Shown in pieces: positions 41,395-52,469 of a DNA stretch of 64,000 bases (position 1 is the first letter of the stretch; each line of letters opens with the position of its first letter). Made by a program: the position numbers and the translations under genes. Origin of the DNA: Arion vulgaris (lineage: Eukaryota > Mollusca > Gastropoda > Stylommatophora > Arionidae); assembly GCA_020796225.1 (NCBI GenBank), contig CM036755.1, positions 45,674,306-45,738,305 on the forward strand, written 5' to 3'. Under the pieces are notes generated by a model that saw nothing but the letters and a program-made list of their open reading frames with translations, ran no database searches and was not told where the DNA came from.

Positions 41395-44300
41395 TCATTC
41401 TTTGTGTTCTCTTTCAGGTTTGGCGATAGAAAATGGGGTCTTCCATACACGGAGCTTCAATTTCATTTTGTCCTTGCTCGTTTTTTCATTGTATATTCTA
41501 ATAATTTTAACTCTTTTCACCTTCAGCTCGTCATCTGACTTGTCCACAACAAAGTCAACGTAATCTCCTGTGTCCAACTAGAACGACAGATAAAGAGAAT
41601 GTCAATAAACAAAACCAATAACGGAATATAAAGCCCACAAATAATTATTTTTTTTGGTTTTTTGTGTTGTTGTTTGTTCGCCTACTATAAATTCAGACAC
41701 CTCAATGTGACTCTTCTTCTTTGCATTCATTCTTTACGACCAATTTTAATCACTCTTTGTGATATGTTTGATCTTTGCCAAGAACGTGTATACGTTGCAC
41801 ATTGGTTTGGTAGGCCCCTAAATGCATAGAATTCTACACGTTTAGGACATGTGCATCCGATTTCAGCTAAACCTCCTTAGACGCCTCTTACGATATGTGT
41901 GGCAGGTAACAGTGGTTCTATTCTTTACACCTCAAATTTGGGCCCTGGTAACCACTCGGGCGCAATGTGACTAATATGATACCATTAACTGATTTTTGTA
42001 TGGAGACTTGTTTTCCTTATCACCAATGTCTCTCACCATTCAGATGAACCTTGTTCTGACTTCAGAGATACTTGTCATTTAGATCCCCAAGTACCGGGGC
42101 TCAAATTGTGGTGTAAAGAAGAGAACCACTGTTACCTGTCACGCATGTCGTACGAGGTGGCTAAGGAGGTTGGACGTGGAGCTAGCTATACCACACTGTA
42201 AAAAACACTAGATGGCTATAGAACGTAGAGCGAACCGAGTAAATGAGTAAACGCTGGCTGAAACCGAACACATCGCGAAAGGATAAGCACTAGTGCTCCA
42301 AATGGTGCTGAAGATGTGAAGTAAAACACACCAATGCTAGGGCTGCATGAATCAGATTTCATGAATCAATTTCACATGAATAGAATTTATGGGGAGATCT
42401 GGTACATCGATCTGGGCGGTGATCACGAGAGAGAGATCCCCAAGTAAAAGATCAGGGTTTCCTGTAGTCCAATCGTGTACCATGTGTACACCAAAAATGT
42501 TTGGCCCAAACTGGCCTCGAACCCGGAACTTTCACGGAAATGGGATCACTAGCGCTGTGTTGTTAGACTACAGATCTTGATCCTTTATAGAGATCTTTGA
42601 ATGCTTCATATCGACCACTTGTTAAACCACTCTGTGATTTGAATGTGATCTGAGCCTAAGAGAAATTGTATGTTGTGCCAGTTAAACGCCTACAAGTAGA
42701 CCAGCACATCTGATTTCTGTGACGCTTTTATTTACTAGGTAGCTTCTCTAGGCCCCTACCTCAGTCGCCTCTTATGACATGCCTTGTATGTAGCTATGTT
42801 ACTATTCTTTGCTTCCTTCGGGCTCCAACAACATACAGGCGACTTGAGGATCTAAACTTCAAGTACCTCAGAAGTTGATGTATGGCTTGCCCGATAGCGC
42901 AGGGACACTGATAAGGTAAGTAATCCTTTACGCAAAAAACAATCAGAGGCTGCATATCTACACCTGAATTTATACCAAACGAATTAACAAAAATGTTCTC
43001 CAGAGAATCGTGTCATTTGATATGTCCAAAATATATATTCCATTTTTGTCTTCTTTATCATCCACTTCTTTTTCTTCTTCGAACGATCCATATCGACCAC
43101 TTGTCAACCACTCTGTGTGATTTGTATGTGATCTGAGCCTTAGAGCGACTGTACATTGTGCCAGTTATGCGCCTAAAAGTAGGCCAGCACATCCGATTTC
43201 TGCAATGCATTTTATTTACTAGGCCAGCATCCCTAAGGCCTACATTAGTCGCCTCTTATGAAATTCAGTGTAGGTTGCAGTGGTACTATACTTTCTTTCC
43301 TTCGGGTTCCAGCACCACACAGGCGACTTCTCTTCAATTTTAAGCTACTAAAAAATTAAGGAATATTTGTTTATTTTTCTGTCCATGTTATTCTGAGTAC
43401 CTATGTTGACTTGTTGACTGATTAGACCACTTCAGTGAGTAACCATGTGTGCTCCGATCTCTTTCTTACACAGGAAGATCTCAGCAACAGTGCACAAACT
43501 CTGTAGCACCGGTGGCAGTCCCCAATGTAATTTATAGATAGTGAAAATATTTTTTAGAAACTTATTTTTTTAATATTTGTGTTTTTCCTAATGATCTTTG
43601 ACCCAGGCATCAGCTGTCCAGCCTGCTCTTCTGGATTTTGAACTGCCAAGGGTTCTTTTACGTGATTAACTTCAACACTGGATCTATGTTTTATGGTCCA
43701 TCTTCGATAGAACTAGGAACTCGATCTCACCTACATTGAGATCAGGATCTCTGGGGGCAATATCCTGATGGCTTAATGTGGTCGCGAACTGAGTACCTTT
43801 AGAACAAGAGTAGAGTAGCTAACCTCTACGTCACAGAGACTCCCAAAGAGAATGTGGAATTTATATGTTTGTTTTCGTTCATTCTTCTTGACCATTCTTA
43901 TTGTGATATATAAACAGTCTTTGCCAAGAACGACTAGAACGTTGTGCCCTCGTTAGGCCCCTACTAATGTAGGACGTGCGCACCCGAAACTGAAGTTTTC
44001 AGTCTAGGAATTTCTACGAGTATGCTTACCTTGACAGATTTTTTAGTCAGCTTGCTTCCATTCAAATACAGACCAGATCCTAAGAAAACTTCTTCCAAAT
44101 TACTGCAAAGAAAAAATACGTTATATTCCTTACTTTTGTTCACTACAAATCTTGTCTACACATTTAATGTTGTCTCTTGTATAAACTACACTAACTTTTG
44201 TAATACACATCTCCCGTGTGGTGCCGGGGTTGCAAGGGAAGCAAAGAATAGTAACACTGCGACCCACAAGGCATGTCGTAAGAAGCAATTAAGATAGAGG

Positions 44301-47300
44301 CCTAGGGAAGCTACCCAAGTAAATAAAAAGCATCGCAGAAATTGGATGTGCTGACCTAACTGTAGGCGCATAACTGGCACAACGTACAACCGCTCTTTGG
44401 CTCAGATCACACAGAGTGGTTAACAAGTGATCTATATGGAGCGTTTGAAGAAGAAAAGAAGAAGAACAAGTAACTCACCACAAAACAAACTATGAGGGAC
44501 TAGTGAAGACCTCAAGCGCATCGCCCTGTTTATGACGCATAACAAAGTAGTTGCATAGCAGAAGTTGATGGCAGAAGAGGACAAGTACCTCTAAAGCTAA
44601 AGTAAAGCACGACTGAATAGCGTATCAATAGCGAGGGACACTGGTGATAAGAAAAGCAATCCATCATGCAAAAATTAGTCAAAGGTCCCATATTAGTCGC
44701 CGTGACTACGCCTGACTTCATAGCAGATGAACGAACAAACAAACAAAAGGTGTGGTGAACTGAGTTGATCTTCTTCTACTGCGCTATGAACTCAAACATA
44801 GTCAGCCGTCTGGTATGGCACTTCTGACTGATTTTTGTGTGAAGGCCTGCTTTCCTTATTAATAGTGTACTGACTCATTTTTGCTTGAATGTCTGCTTTC
44901 CTTATTAACAGTATACCCCCTCCCCATACAGGCGTGACTTCTCCAACTTCAGAGGCACTGCGTTGATAATAACGAATGCAAACAACAACATTCAGACAGA
45001 GCTAGGAATGACCTCATAGTCAGAAAGAGCGCAAAGTGTGGACATACTCTTAGGCAAAGATCATAAAGCCCAAATATAGTGAAAAATGATCATTAAAGAG
45101 CAATGAATACACAAAGGAAGGGAAAGTGTGGGGGACTGACTGTCAGTGAGACAGACTCAAAACATTTTCCATAGGTCAAAATTCAGATGACCTGCCCTAC
45201 ATGTGTATGACCTGTCATACACGTTAGTTAGTTTAGTCAGATCGGATCACCATCACTGCACGTCGAACAAATTAGTCCATAAGTGCTCGATCTCTCCTCA
45301 GTATGTCCATCAGGTGTGGCACTAACGACACCGGTTCTTTGTAGGTTTACAATTCTTCTTTGTCTGCCAGCATAGCGTTCTTTCGAGCTACACCACACTT
45401 AACTTTGAGTTCTTGCAGTCTGGTTAGTGTTTGGATTACCATACGTGAATGGGCCTAGAACCAGGTGCAACATATAGTCGTTCTTGGCAAGATAAATTAA
45501 ATTATACATCACAATAAGAATTATTAAATTGTTTGTAAAGAACGACGCAAAACAACAACAACATTCAGACAGAGCTAATATACTCACTTTCTGCCAATGT
45601 CTAAAGCATGGCTGACCACAGTATCTGCTCTAGTGGAGACCACATTAAGCTTCCTTATTTTAAAGTTTGATGGGGCATCAAAGTCATCATCTTCCAGAAC
45701 TGCATCATCGTCTGAATCATCTGATTCCTGAAGTTAACAAGAAATGAATAGCATAGCTTCTAAACAATGAAATATTTTCTACTTCTTTGCAATTGATTGC
45801 ACATGCTCAGTCTCTTCTTCCTTTTTGCGATCAGTTTCATATTCTTCTTTTTCTTCTTTGACGCTCCATATCGACCACTTGTTAAACCACTCTTTGTGAT
45901 TTGTATGTGATCTCTCTCTCTCGTGATCACCGCCTAGACTGATGAACCAAATTTTACTGTTGCTTTTAGGAACTCTGTCCCTCCGTACAGCTTCTCATGA
46001 AGCTCGGTGTTATCTGGCCAAGTTTCTTTTTTTCAGGGCTGCTAACAGCTGGCAGTTTTGCAGTATGTGCTCTGCCGTCATGTCCACCTTTTCACAGTGG
46101 CACAGGCTAATTGTGCCAATTTTAAATTTGTTAAACATGTGGGCCCGGAGTCGTATGTGATCTGAGCCAAAAAGCGAATGTACATGTGCCAGTTATGCGC
46201 ATCCAAGTTGGCCAGTACATCTGATTTCTGCAACGCTTTTTATTTACTAGGGTAGCCCTTATGGTATGCCCCTAACTCAGTCACCTCTTACGACATGCCT
46301 TTTAGGTTGCAGTGTTACTATTCTTTATTCCGCTTGCTGGCGCTAGAAACACACTGGCAAGTTTCATATAAAAGTAAAGGAACGCTTTCATACTTCAAGG
46401 TATATTGGGTATAATGATTTAGGCTCATATCTTTCATTGACCTTCTGCACACAATGGGTCATGTGGTCAACATCCCACCGGCCACTTTCACTTCCCAGTA
46501 CTTTTTCTGGTACCCAATTTATGCTGAATCGACCTGAGAGCCATTATGGTCGGAAACATATTCCACGCCCACTGTGGAATAGAATTCGGACTACTAGATT
46601 AAGAAATGAGTTCACTAACAACTACGCTCGGCAAATCTGATCAGTTTCATAGGCTCAGACTAAAATTTGAGTTGGGTTGCCTCTATGAAGTTGCACATTG
46701 GTTGGAGTTTCTTGTGGGTTCTCCATAGATCTATAAGGTTCATTTGTGAGGTCATGTTGCGTTTCACTGATGCATGAATGATGGGCAGGACTGCAGGATG
46801 TGCTCTGAACTCTGTTTCAGTCTGACATGGACATTGTGCAGCCTGAACAGGCTTTATTCTGTGCATGTGGTGATTTGAGCTTGTAGTGTCCTGTATGGTG
46901 GCGTATGTGGCCTAGGGGATAGTGACTCGGTCTATTAACCCCGATGTTCTGAGTTTGAATCACGCTGCGGAGAGTTTGGTTGCAAATCGTTTCGCATAGA
47001 TTTTTACAAAAGGACGATGGCACTACCGTTCAGAAAGCAATGGCAAACTACTGAACGTAATAATGCCTAGAAAAATCACAAACAGCGTTGAAAGGCTGGG
47101 GTTGATTCGCAAAGTCCTGTAAAGGATATGCAATTAACTTTATTTTAGTGTCCGAGGACTGCTCTGGGAATAGTTGATAGTAGCTCAGCCTGCTAGCTGT
47201 GAGACGCCTCATAGCTCGGGTTCGAACCTACTGTCCGGCATTTGTTCGAGTCCCTGGTCTTACTCAGGACGATAACGTGAGTACCTCTGAAGTCGGAGAA

Positions 47301-49596
47301 AATCTGCCTGTATGGCGAGGGAATACTAATTACGAGTACATTGAGCACACGGCTGCCAGTGTAAGTAATTTACAATGTGCACGCTGCTGCCATTGTAAGA
47401 AATTGGAAAAACGAATTTTCACGCAAAAATCAGTTTCAGAGATGAAACTTCGCCTGAGTTGAAAGCGGACGAAAAAAAAAAAAAAAAAATTTTAGTGTCC
47501 TGTATATGAAATGAAAATCGTGGCATATTCTTTCCAGGACTTTGCCATCAACCACAGTAAGCGAGTCGTTGATTTTCTAGACACCACTTATATGTTCAGT
47601 AGTTTGCCATTGGTTTCTGAACGGTGAGGTCTATTTTTACCTTTCCTAAAAATACCAAGGAAATGAATTTGCTTCCAAACTGCCTGCTGCGGAATTTGAA
47701 CCAGGTACGATTGGGTTGTGAATCAAGCTCACTACCACTTAAGCTACGGACACCCACTATATATACTCATAGTCCTATAGACACTCAATCTAAACTATTA
47801 GAAGAGTTGTCTCTTTGAAGCTGCACATCAGTTGGAGTTTCTCAAGGGTATCCCATAGCTTGCTCTGTAATCTTCATTCACAAGACCATCTTGTGCTCCA
47901 CAAACAATGGAATCTGAAGATGACGAGCACCCGTGTAGTACTGGGGCTCACACGAGAAGCAAAGAATAGTACCACTGTGACATACAAGGCATGTCGAAGA
48001 GGTGACTGATGTAGGACCTAGGAAGCAACCTAGTAAATAAAAAGCATTGCAGAAATCGGATGTGCTGGCCTACTTGTAGGCGCATAATTGGCACAATGTA
48101 CACTCACTCTTAGGCTCAGATCACATACAAATCACACAGAGTGGTTAACAAGTGGCCGATATGGAGCAATCGAAGAAGAATGGAGGATGACTAGCACTGA
48201 CCACTATTCACTGACGAATATAATCACATATTAACTCTTTCCACGCTTTAACCCTCTCGCTGCTACATACTTTTTGAAGGCTGAGCTAAATATAGTTACT
48301 CTTTGTTTCTAGGTCACAAACGTGAATGTACCGCCTATAGCAGTGACAGTAGCAATGTATAACGTGTTGACACGTCTTTAGCCCACAGAGGAGAGATAAT
48401 AACAGACGTGTTAATGCGTCTTTAGAAGTGAATGGGGAAAACATATATATCGTCCTTAGCAGCTCTTTTTTTTTTTCTTTCGATCGCTTTCAACTCAGAC
48501 GAAGTTTCATCTCTGAAACTGATTTTTCATGAAAATCCGTTTTTCCAATTTCTTACAATGGCAGCAGCGTGCACATTGTAAATTACTTTACACTGGCAGT
48601 TGTGTGCTCAATGTACTCGTAATTAGTATTCCTCGCCATACAGGCAGATTTTCTCCGACTTCAGAGGTACTCACGTTATCATCCTGAGTAAGACCAGGGG
48701 ACTCAACAAATGCCGGACAGTAGGTTCGAACCCGAGCTATGAGGCGTCTCCCAGCTAGCAGGACGAGCTACTATCAACTACTCTAGGCAGTCCCCCCCTT
48801 AGCAGCTAAAGGGTTAAGCTGCACACTGCGCAAGTCCGTTGCAGCTTTAAGCCGCACACTGCGCCATAGAGTTGCTTCCCTTATAAGAAGTCTTTCTAGT
48901 TTTACTACTATTTTACTTATACTACTTTTTAACCTTGTTATTCTATTGGGTTGTTCAGTTTTCTTCAATTTAGTATATAATAATATATATATATGTTTAT
49001 TTATTGACAAGTAGTTGGGATTTTTTATTTTTTTTTTTACTTCCCTTGAATTAACTGCTTAAAAATTGAAGAAATAACTAATAATGTGGAAAGAGTTAAC
49101 AAATACATTTTCAAACTCAAATGACGTAAGATAAATAATATATGCAGATTACGAGAAGAAAACGAACAAATAGTCTCAACAATAAAACACATGAAAGAAA
49201 TATAAATAAACAGCAACTTACATCATTTGTATTCTTTTGGCTGCTATTTGACTTGTGTCTCACTTGTATGTAACACGTTGGACTGTTGTGCAAGTTTACG
49301 AAGCTCATACTCCTAAACCTACTAGCAGTGACATACGAATTTACAAATTGACCAGACACAAAATATTTTAAACAATTTGCAAAATGCACTGAATATAAAC
49401 TGCTGTCGCTTTCTGAAACATCTTGACACCGGGGCAGATACAAGATTTTATTGTTCGTTGTTCTTGGAAGTGGTAGCCCCTTTTTTTTCCAGTGACAATA
49501 CCAACCATTTTTTCTTGAAACATAAGTTAATAAGTTTCTGGTCAAGTGATGTAAATGATTTGTGAATTCTGCTGCTTTTAATAAACAATCAGCCAT
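41395..49596 (-). CDS. MTRES1: Mitochondrial transcription rescue factor 1 (MTRES1/C6orf203), four coding exons
   Basis: MTRES1 is a mitochondrial matrix RNA-binding protein with an S4-like domain. In human it supports mitochondrial RNA levels and acts with MTRFR in rescue of stalled mitoribosomes. Minus-strand exons are 49222-49596, 45588-45727, 44030-44102 and 41395-41577. Introns are GT-AG and phases fit, giving 771 nt and 256 residues (human 240). Residues 1-125 hold a basic, Ser/Arg-rich presumed transit region ending VRHKSNSSQKNTND. An acidic run (ESDDSDDDAVLEDDDFD, 126-142) precedes the S4-like part: ALDIGRN, LNGSKLTKKSVK, DTGDYVDF, VKRVKIIRI and KLRVWK, aligning with human LDIGRN...LNEEKLWKKS...VKVGDTLD. 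An acceptor-like TTTTTTAATAG five bases before the ATG (49602-49603) suggests an upstream non-coding exon. Introns are packed with SINEs and LINEs. Confidence 0.91.
41690..42075 (-). mobile_element. SINE-C copy interrupted by SINE-B
   Basis: CTATAAATTCAGACACCTCA stops at the SINE-B. The family resumes with AACTGATTTTTGTATGGAGA and ends at GACTTCAGAGATAC. It lies in the last MTRES1 intron, about 110 bp from exon 4. Confidence 0.85.
41713..41962 (-). mobile_element. SINE-B copy nested in SINE-C, 10-bp TSD
   Basis: An intact SINE-B is flanked by CAATGTGACT at 41703-41712 and 41963-41972. The head is CGCCCGAGTGGTTACCAGGG on the minus strand. Confidence 0.95.
42088..42176 (+). mobile_element. SINE-B head fragment
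   Basis: TACCGGGGCTCAAATTGTGG, AGAACCACTGTTACCTGTCA and GCTAAGGAGGTTGG are present. The remaining 3' half is absent. Confidence 0.8.
42400..42585 (-). mobile_element. SINE-F copy (tRNA-like head)
   Basis: The minus strand begins GATCTGTAGTCTAACAACAC, AGCGCTAGTGATCCC and CCGGGTTCGAGGCCAGTTTG, tRNA-like. Relatives lie at 55.96-56.08 and 26.05-26.14 kb. At the other end GGTGATCACGAGAGAGAGAT equals the LINE tail seen at 45.92 kb. Confidence 0.62.
42598..42842 (-). mobile_element. SINE-A copy
   Basis: Starts GAATGCTTCATATCGACCAC and ends CCAACAACATACAGGCGAC. MTRES1 intron. Confidence 0.9.
42865..42990 (+). mobile_element. SINE-C copy
   Basis: TACCTCAGAAGTTGATGTAT, GCAGGGACACTGATAAGG and ACACCTGAATTTATACC follow the family. 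The middle is diverged. Confidence 0.72.
43072..43325 (-). mobile_element. SINE-A copy, full length
   Basis: CTTCTTCGAACGATCCATAT to CCAGCACCACACAGGCGAC, with the complete core (AGTCGCCTCTTATGAAATTC). Confidence 0.93.
43420..43845 (-). mobile_element. SINE-D copy, full length
   Basis: The tail side has GAGTAACCATGTGTGCTCCG. The head, on the minus strand, is GAGTCTCTGTGACGTAGAGG, CTACTCTTGTTCTAAAGGTA and CTCAGTTCGCGACC. Confidence 0.85.
44211..44455 (+). mobile_element. SINE-A copy, full length
   Basis: The head is TCCCGTGTGGTGCCGGGGTT and the tail is GGAGCGTTTGAAGAAGAAAA. It starts about 110 bp upstream (in gene sense) of MTRES1 exon 3. Confidence 0.92.
44580..44740 (+). mobile_element. SINE-C copy
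   Basis: GTACCTCTAAAGC, ATAGCGAGGGACACTGGTGA and GACTACGCCTGACTTCATAG are in order. It is paired head to tail with an inverted copy at 44770. Confidence 0.78.
44770..44960 (-). mobile_element. SINE-C copy with internal duplication
   Basis: The block GACTGATTTTTGTGTGAAGG, CCTGCTTTCCTTATTAATAG is followed by a second, diverged version (GACTCATTTTTGCTTGAATG, then CTGCTTTCCTTATTAACAG). The segment of about 50 bp is thus duplicated in tandem. Confidence 0.8.
45843..46355 (-). mobile_element. SINE-A copy interrupted by a LINE fragment
   Basis: ACGCTCCATATCGACCACTT to GTATGTGATCT, then the LINE, then GTATGTGATCTGAGCC to GCGCTAGAAACACACTGG. The duplicated GTATGTGATCT marks the insertion. Confidence 0.92.
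45914..46152 (-). pseudogene. 5'-truncated LINE insertion with 11-bp TSD, RNase H-type branch
   Basis: Minus strand: FNKFKIGTISLCHCEKVDM, TAEHILQNCQLLAALKKETW, PDNTELHEKLYGGTEFLK, ending GATCACGAGAGAGAGAG. TSDs GTATGTGATCT lie at 45903-45913 and 46153-46163. Only 239 bp were integrated. Confidence 0.92.
46655..46885 (-). pseudogene. LINE 3' region, RNase H-type branch
   Basis: Minus strand: HRIKPVQAAQCPCQTETEFR, HPAVLPIIHASVKRN and LIDLWRTHKKLQPMCNFIEA. The cysteine pattern places it with this branch but as a separate subfamily. Confidence 0.75.
46890..47095 (+). mobile_element. SINE-H copy with tRNA-Asn-like head
   Basis: GGCGTATGTGGCCTAGGGGA, GACTCGGTCTATTAACCCC and GAGTTTGAATCACGCTGCGG give the head. 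The body continues to CTGAACGTAATAATGCCTAG. Same type as 16.35-16.6 kb. Confidence 0.85.
47168..47490 (+). mobile_element. Full-length poly(A)-tailed SINE-C
   Basis: The tRNA-like head GTAGCTCAGCCTGCTAGCTG, ACGCCTCATAGCTCGGGTTC precedes the core GTACCTCTGAAGTCGGAG, CTGCCTGTATGGCGAGGG. It ends in a run of about 18 A. It forms a long inverted pair with 48470-48795. Confidence 0.93.
47505..47765 (-). mobile_element. SINE-H copy, second head type
   Basis: AATGAAAATCGTGGCATATT, GTTGATTTTCTAGACACCAC, TTTGCCATTGGTTTCTGAAC and then, in reverse, a head with GGTTCAAATTCCGCAGCAGG. Confidence 0.82.
47930..48180 (+). mobile_element. SINE-A copy, full length
   Basis: CCCGTGTAGTACTGGGGCTC to ATATGGAGCAATCGAAGAAG. 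GATGACGAGCA before and GATGACTAGCA after look like an 11-bp target duplication with one change. Confidence 0.92.
48470..48795 (-). mobile_element. Full-length poly(A)-tailed SINE-C, inverted partner
   Basis: On the minus strand it starts GTAGTTGATAGTAGCTCGTC, has GCTCGGGTTCGAACCTACTG, the same core, and ends in poly(A). By eye it is over 90% identical to the plus-strand copy. Confidence 0.93.
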
Positions 49597-49754
49597 GACA
49601 CCTATTAAAAAAAAAGAATTTCACATAAATGAATACTAGTAAAAATTGATATTTTAGGAAACAAATAATGTTCATGTAATGACGATGAAAGCTGAAAAAA
49701 TCATCTGCAAAAATAGAATACAGAATTTATTAATATTTCTTGAAACTTAATTTT

Positions 49755-49995
49755 GCCTGTGTGTTGCCAGTTCCTCGAAGGAGCAAAGAATAGTAACACT
49801 GCGACCTACAAGGCGACTGAGGTAGGGGCATAGGGAAACTACCATAGTAAATAAAAATCATTGCAGAAATTGGATGTGCTGGTCTACTTGTAGGCACATA
49901 ACTGGCACAGTACACAATCGCTCTTAGGTTCAGATCACATACAAATCACAAAGAGTGGTTTAATAACTGGTTGATATGGAGTGTTCGAAGAAGAA
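49755..49995 (+). mobile_element. SINE-A copy with 13-bp TSD
   Basis: GCCTGTGTGTTGCCAGTTCC to GTGTTCGAAGAAGAA. The target GAAACTTAATTTT is duplicated at 49742-49754 and 49996-50008. It lies about 160 bp upstream of the MTRES1 coding start. Confidence 0.94.
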
Positions 49996-50029
49996 GAAAC
50001 TTAATTTTTAAACATAAAATGCTTAAATA

Positions 50030-50290
50030 AGTCTTTTTTCTAACTATGTTTTGTCTCCGAGTGTCAGAATCAGAAGAGATTTCTAAACAGGCGTTTTGTA
50101 CATGGTGTCTTTCAGTGCCTCAGTTATTTCTGCGGTTCACATTTTGCCTTGTATCCACTGTACATGAGTATCATTGCACTTTGAAGTGAACTGTTTGTTG
50201 GTAATCTGCTTATGTTGCCTAACCATTTAATTTGTTGCTTTTTGATGAAGCTCAGTACTGATGTTGTGCTCACTTTTTTCCTACGTCTAC
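50030..50290 (-). pseudogene. LINE ORF2 C-terminal fragment
   Basis: Minus strand: VSTTSVLSFIKKQQIKWLGN, ISRLPTNSSLQSAMILMYSG, YKAKCEPQK. Same family as the 51.8 kb insertion. Confidence 0.87.
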
Positions 50291-50415
50291 CATTTGTTAA
50301 ACCATCTTTGTGGTTGGTAGGGGGTTTGTGTCTCAAAGCGTGAGTTTGTTGTGCCAATTAGGAGTCTACAGACCCGTAGGCCAGCTCATCCGGTTTCTGC
50401 ATGCTTTTTATTTGG
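50290..50415 (-). mobile_element. SINE-A fragment, old
   Basis: CCATTTGTTAAACCATCTTT, GTGCCAATTAGGAGTCTACA and GTAGGCCAGCTCATCCGG match the family with many changes. Confidence 0.68.
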
Positions 50416-50879
50416 ATTCGCTTATCTACACAGGACCTCCCAAAAAATGCCTAAGAGTTTCACCCCTCTAGCAGAACCATTATCTTGTTAGCCTTTGCTG
50501 TAAAAGTTTCCTGGTCTACATCATTGCGAGGTGGGGTTGACTTGTGTGTTCTATGGATCATTAGCAGGATAATAATTTTCATGATTCAGCCCTTCCTACG
50601 GAGACTAGCTGACACTAATTCTGCTGGATGCGAAGCAAAGACACGCCTTCTAGGGACCAAAGTAAAGGACTCTAAAGCATGTCTATAAATGGGCAGTTGG
50701 GCACATTATGGAATATGCCTTGTTTCTGAAAAACAGCAGCCAAGTAAAAATTATGGAAACTTAGCATTCTCCAAAATATGGATCTAATGATAATTCTCTA
50801 CACAGTGAGAAGTGCTCTATTTTTATCCAATTGCTCGCTTATAACCAATTGATCATGGCGTCTCTAACTGACTGATCTA

Positions 50880-51015
50880 TCTGAAGGATAATCCCTTTTC
50901 CTTGGTCTTCCTTTCACCTTCATGATTGATGTTCTGCTGTAAAAGGTTTTATGGACAGTGTGATCTGGCTGCATTCTTACTAAATGGTCAAACCATTTCA
51001 TTCGTTGCTTTTTAA
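50880..51015 (-). pseudogene. LINE ORF2 C-terminal fragment, short
   Basis: CACCTTCATGATTGATGTTC, TGTAAAAGG and AATGGTCAAACCATTTCATT on the plus strand match the DNA of the 15.9-16.1 kb LINE. Confidence 0.7.
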
Positions 51016-51729
51016 TCTTAACAGCGAATGGGTGCCAAAGACCAATGATTGGATATCAACATTACCATTTCCGTCCACACCACACTCAACAGAACCTGCA
51101 CAGAACAAGTTCCTACTACTGTAGATACAGAGGCCAAGGTAATGGTGCATGGGTATAATACACTGATGGCTCAGTGATTCGAGGCAATCAAAGGTCAACA
51201 AAGCAAACCAATTTTACACAATTGTAAATTGTTGAAATTAGTAGTATTGCAGTCACAGATCAAATTTGCAAACAAATTAAAAGTCTGTGTTGAATATGAA
51301 TTAAGAGAAATAACTGTGCACAAACGTCATACTATTAACTGAGTGAAATGTATATAAGAAAAACTTCGATGTACTCTTTAATAAGTTAAATGTATACTAA
51401 CTATCGCACTGCACACAATCTCTGTGATCTTCTAAAATCACACTTCAGACAGAAGACATTGACAACAACCCTAACTCTTTCACTGAAGAGCGTCTAAAAA
51501 AACAACATCATCATCCTGTGCCCTGGCGACAGACGTAAGTGATCACATATCTCCACAATCGTCTGTTCTTGGTTATGACTATCAGTTCGGGTGTTTACAC
51601 TCTTCCGTGCATGAAGCCAGACCGTCAGAATTTTCCCCCTGTATTTCTCTTTCTTGCCCCCCACTGATTTTATCGGTTGTCAAAATGTGTTCTAAACCTC
51701 CCTTTCTCATCACATGCCCGAAAACTAAT

Positions 51730-52469
51730 TCTTTCTTTCTTTCTCGAATCCTGTATGCCTCACAGCGTCAGGTCAGGAAGAGATTTCTAAAACGGGCCCT
51801 AGTATGCGCTTCGTAGATAGTCTCTTTCGTCGCCTCTGTTATCTCTGAGGTCCATCTTTTGCGTGGCTGGCCTTTTGCTTTGTACCCATTGTATCGGAGC
51901 AGCATTGCTCTTTGGGGTGCACTGTCTGATGGTAATCTGCTTACGTTACCGAACCATTTAATTTGTTGTTTCTTGATGAAGTCTAGTACTGATGTTGTAC
52001 CCACTTTTTCCTGATGTCTTCATTTCTCAACCGGTCTCTTCTTGTTACACCCAGCATTCTGCGTAGACACTTCATCTCTGTTGTGACTAGTTTTCTTCTA
52101 TCGTTTGTTGTCAGCGTCCAGGTTTGGCACTGGTAACATAATGTGGGAGAAAGATTGTGTTGAACATTGCTCTTTTGTGTTCATGGTGACGTGTTTGCAT
52201 CTTAAAATTGGCGCCATTTGCCCTATCATTTGATTTGCTTTGTTGCATCTGTGTTGAATTTCATTAGTTATTCTTCCATTTGCTGAAAAAATGCTCCCCA
52301 GGTATGTGAAATCTTTTACTTGATTTAGTAGGTGATTATCGATGGAGATGTTGTAGTGTTTTCCTTCTGGCAATGTCATTACTTCTGTTTTGTCGATGTT
52401 AATTCTCATGTTGTATTCGTTACATGCTAACTGGAGTCTGTAACGAATACAACATGAGAATTAACATCT
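51730..52469 (-). pseudogene. 5'-truncated LINE insertion with 12-bp TSD and 5' hairpin
   Basis: Minus strand: NIDKTEVMTLPEGKHYNISI, VKDFTYLGSIFSANGRITNE, the LCYQCQTW position, then VLDFIKKQQIKWFGNVSRLP, RAMLLRYNGYKAKGQPRKRW and ARFRNLFLT, in two frames. TSDs CCGAAAACTAAT lie at 51718-51729 and 52470-52481. Its tail is (GAAA)n. The 5' end folds back. Confidence 0.95.
52395..52468. repeat. Perfect 30-bp inverted repeat at the LINE 5' junction
   Basis: Arms 52395-52424 and 52439-52468 are perfect reverse complements around a 14-nt spacer (TGCTAACTGGAGTC). The right arm ends one base before the TSD. The left arm is LINE coding DNA, so the right arm is a fold-back copy. Confidence 0.97.
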
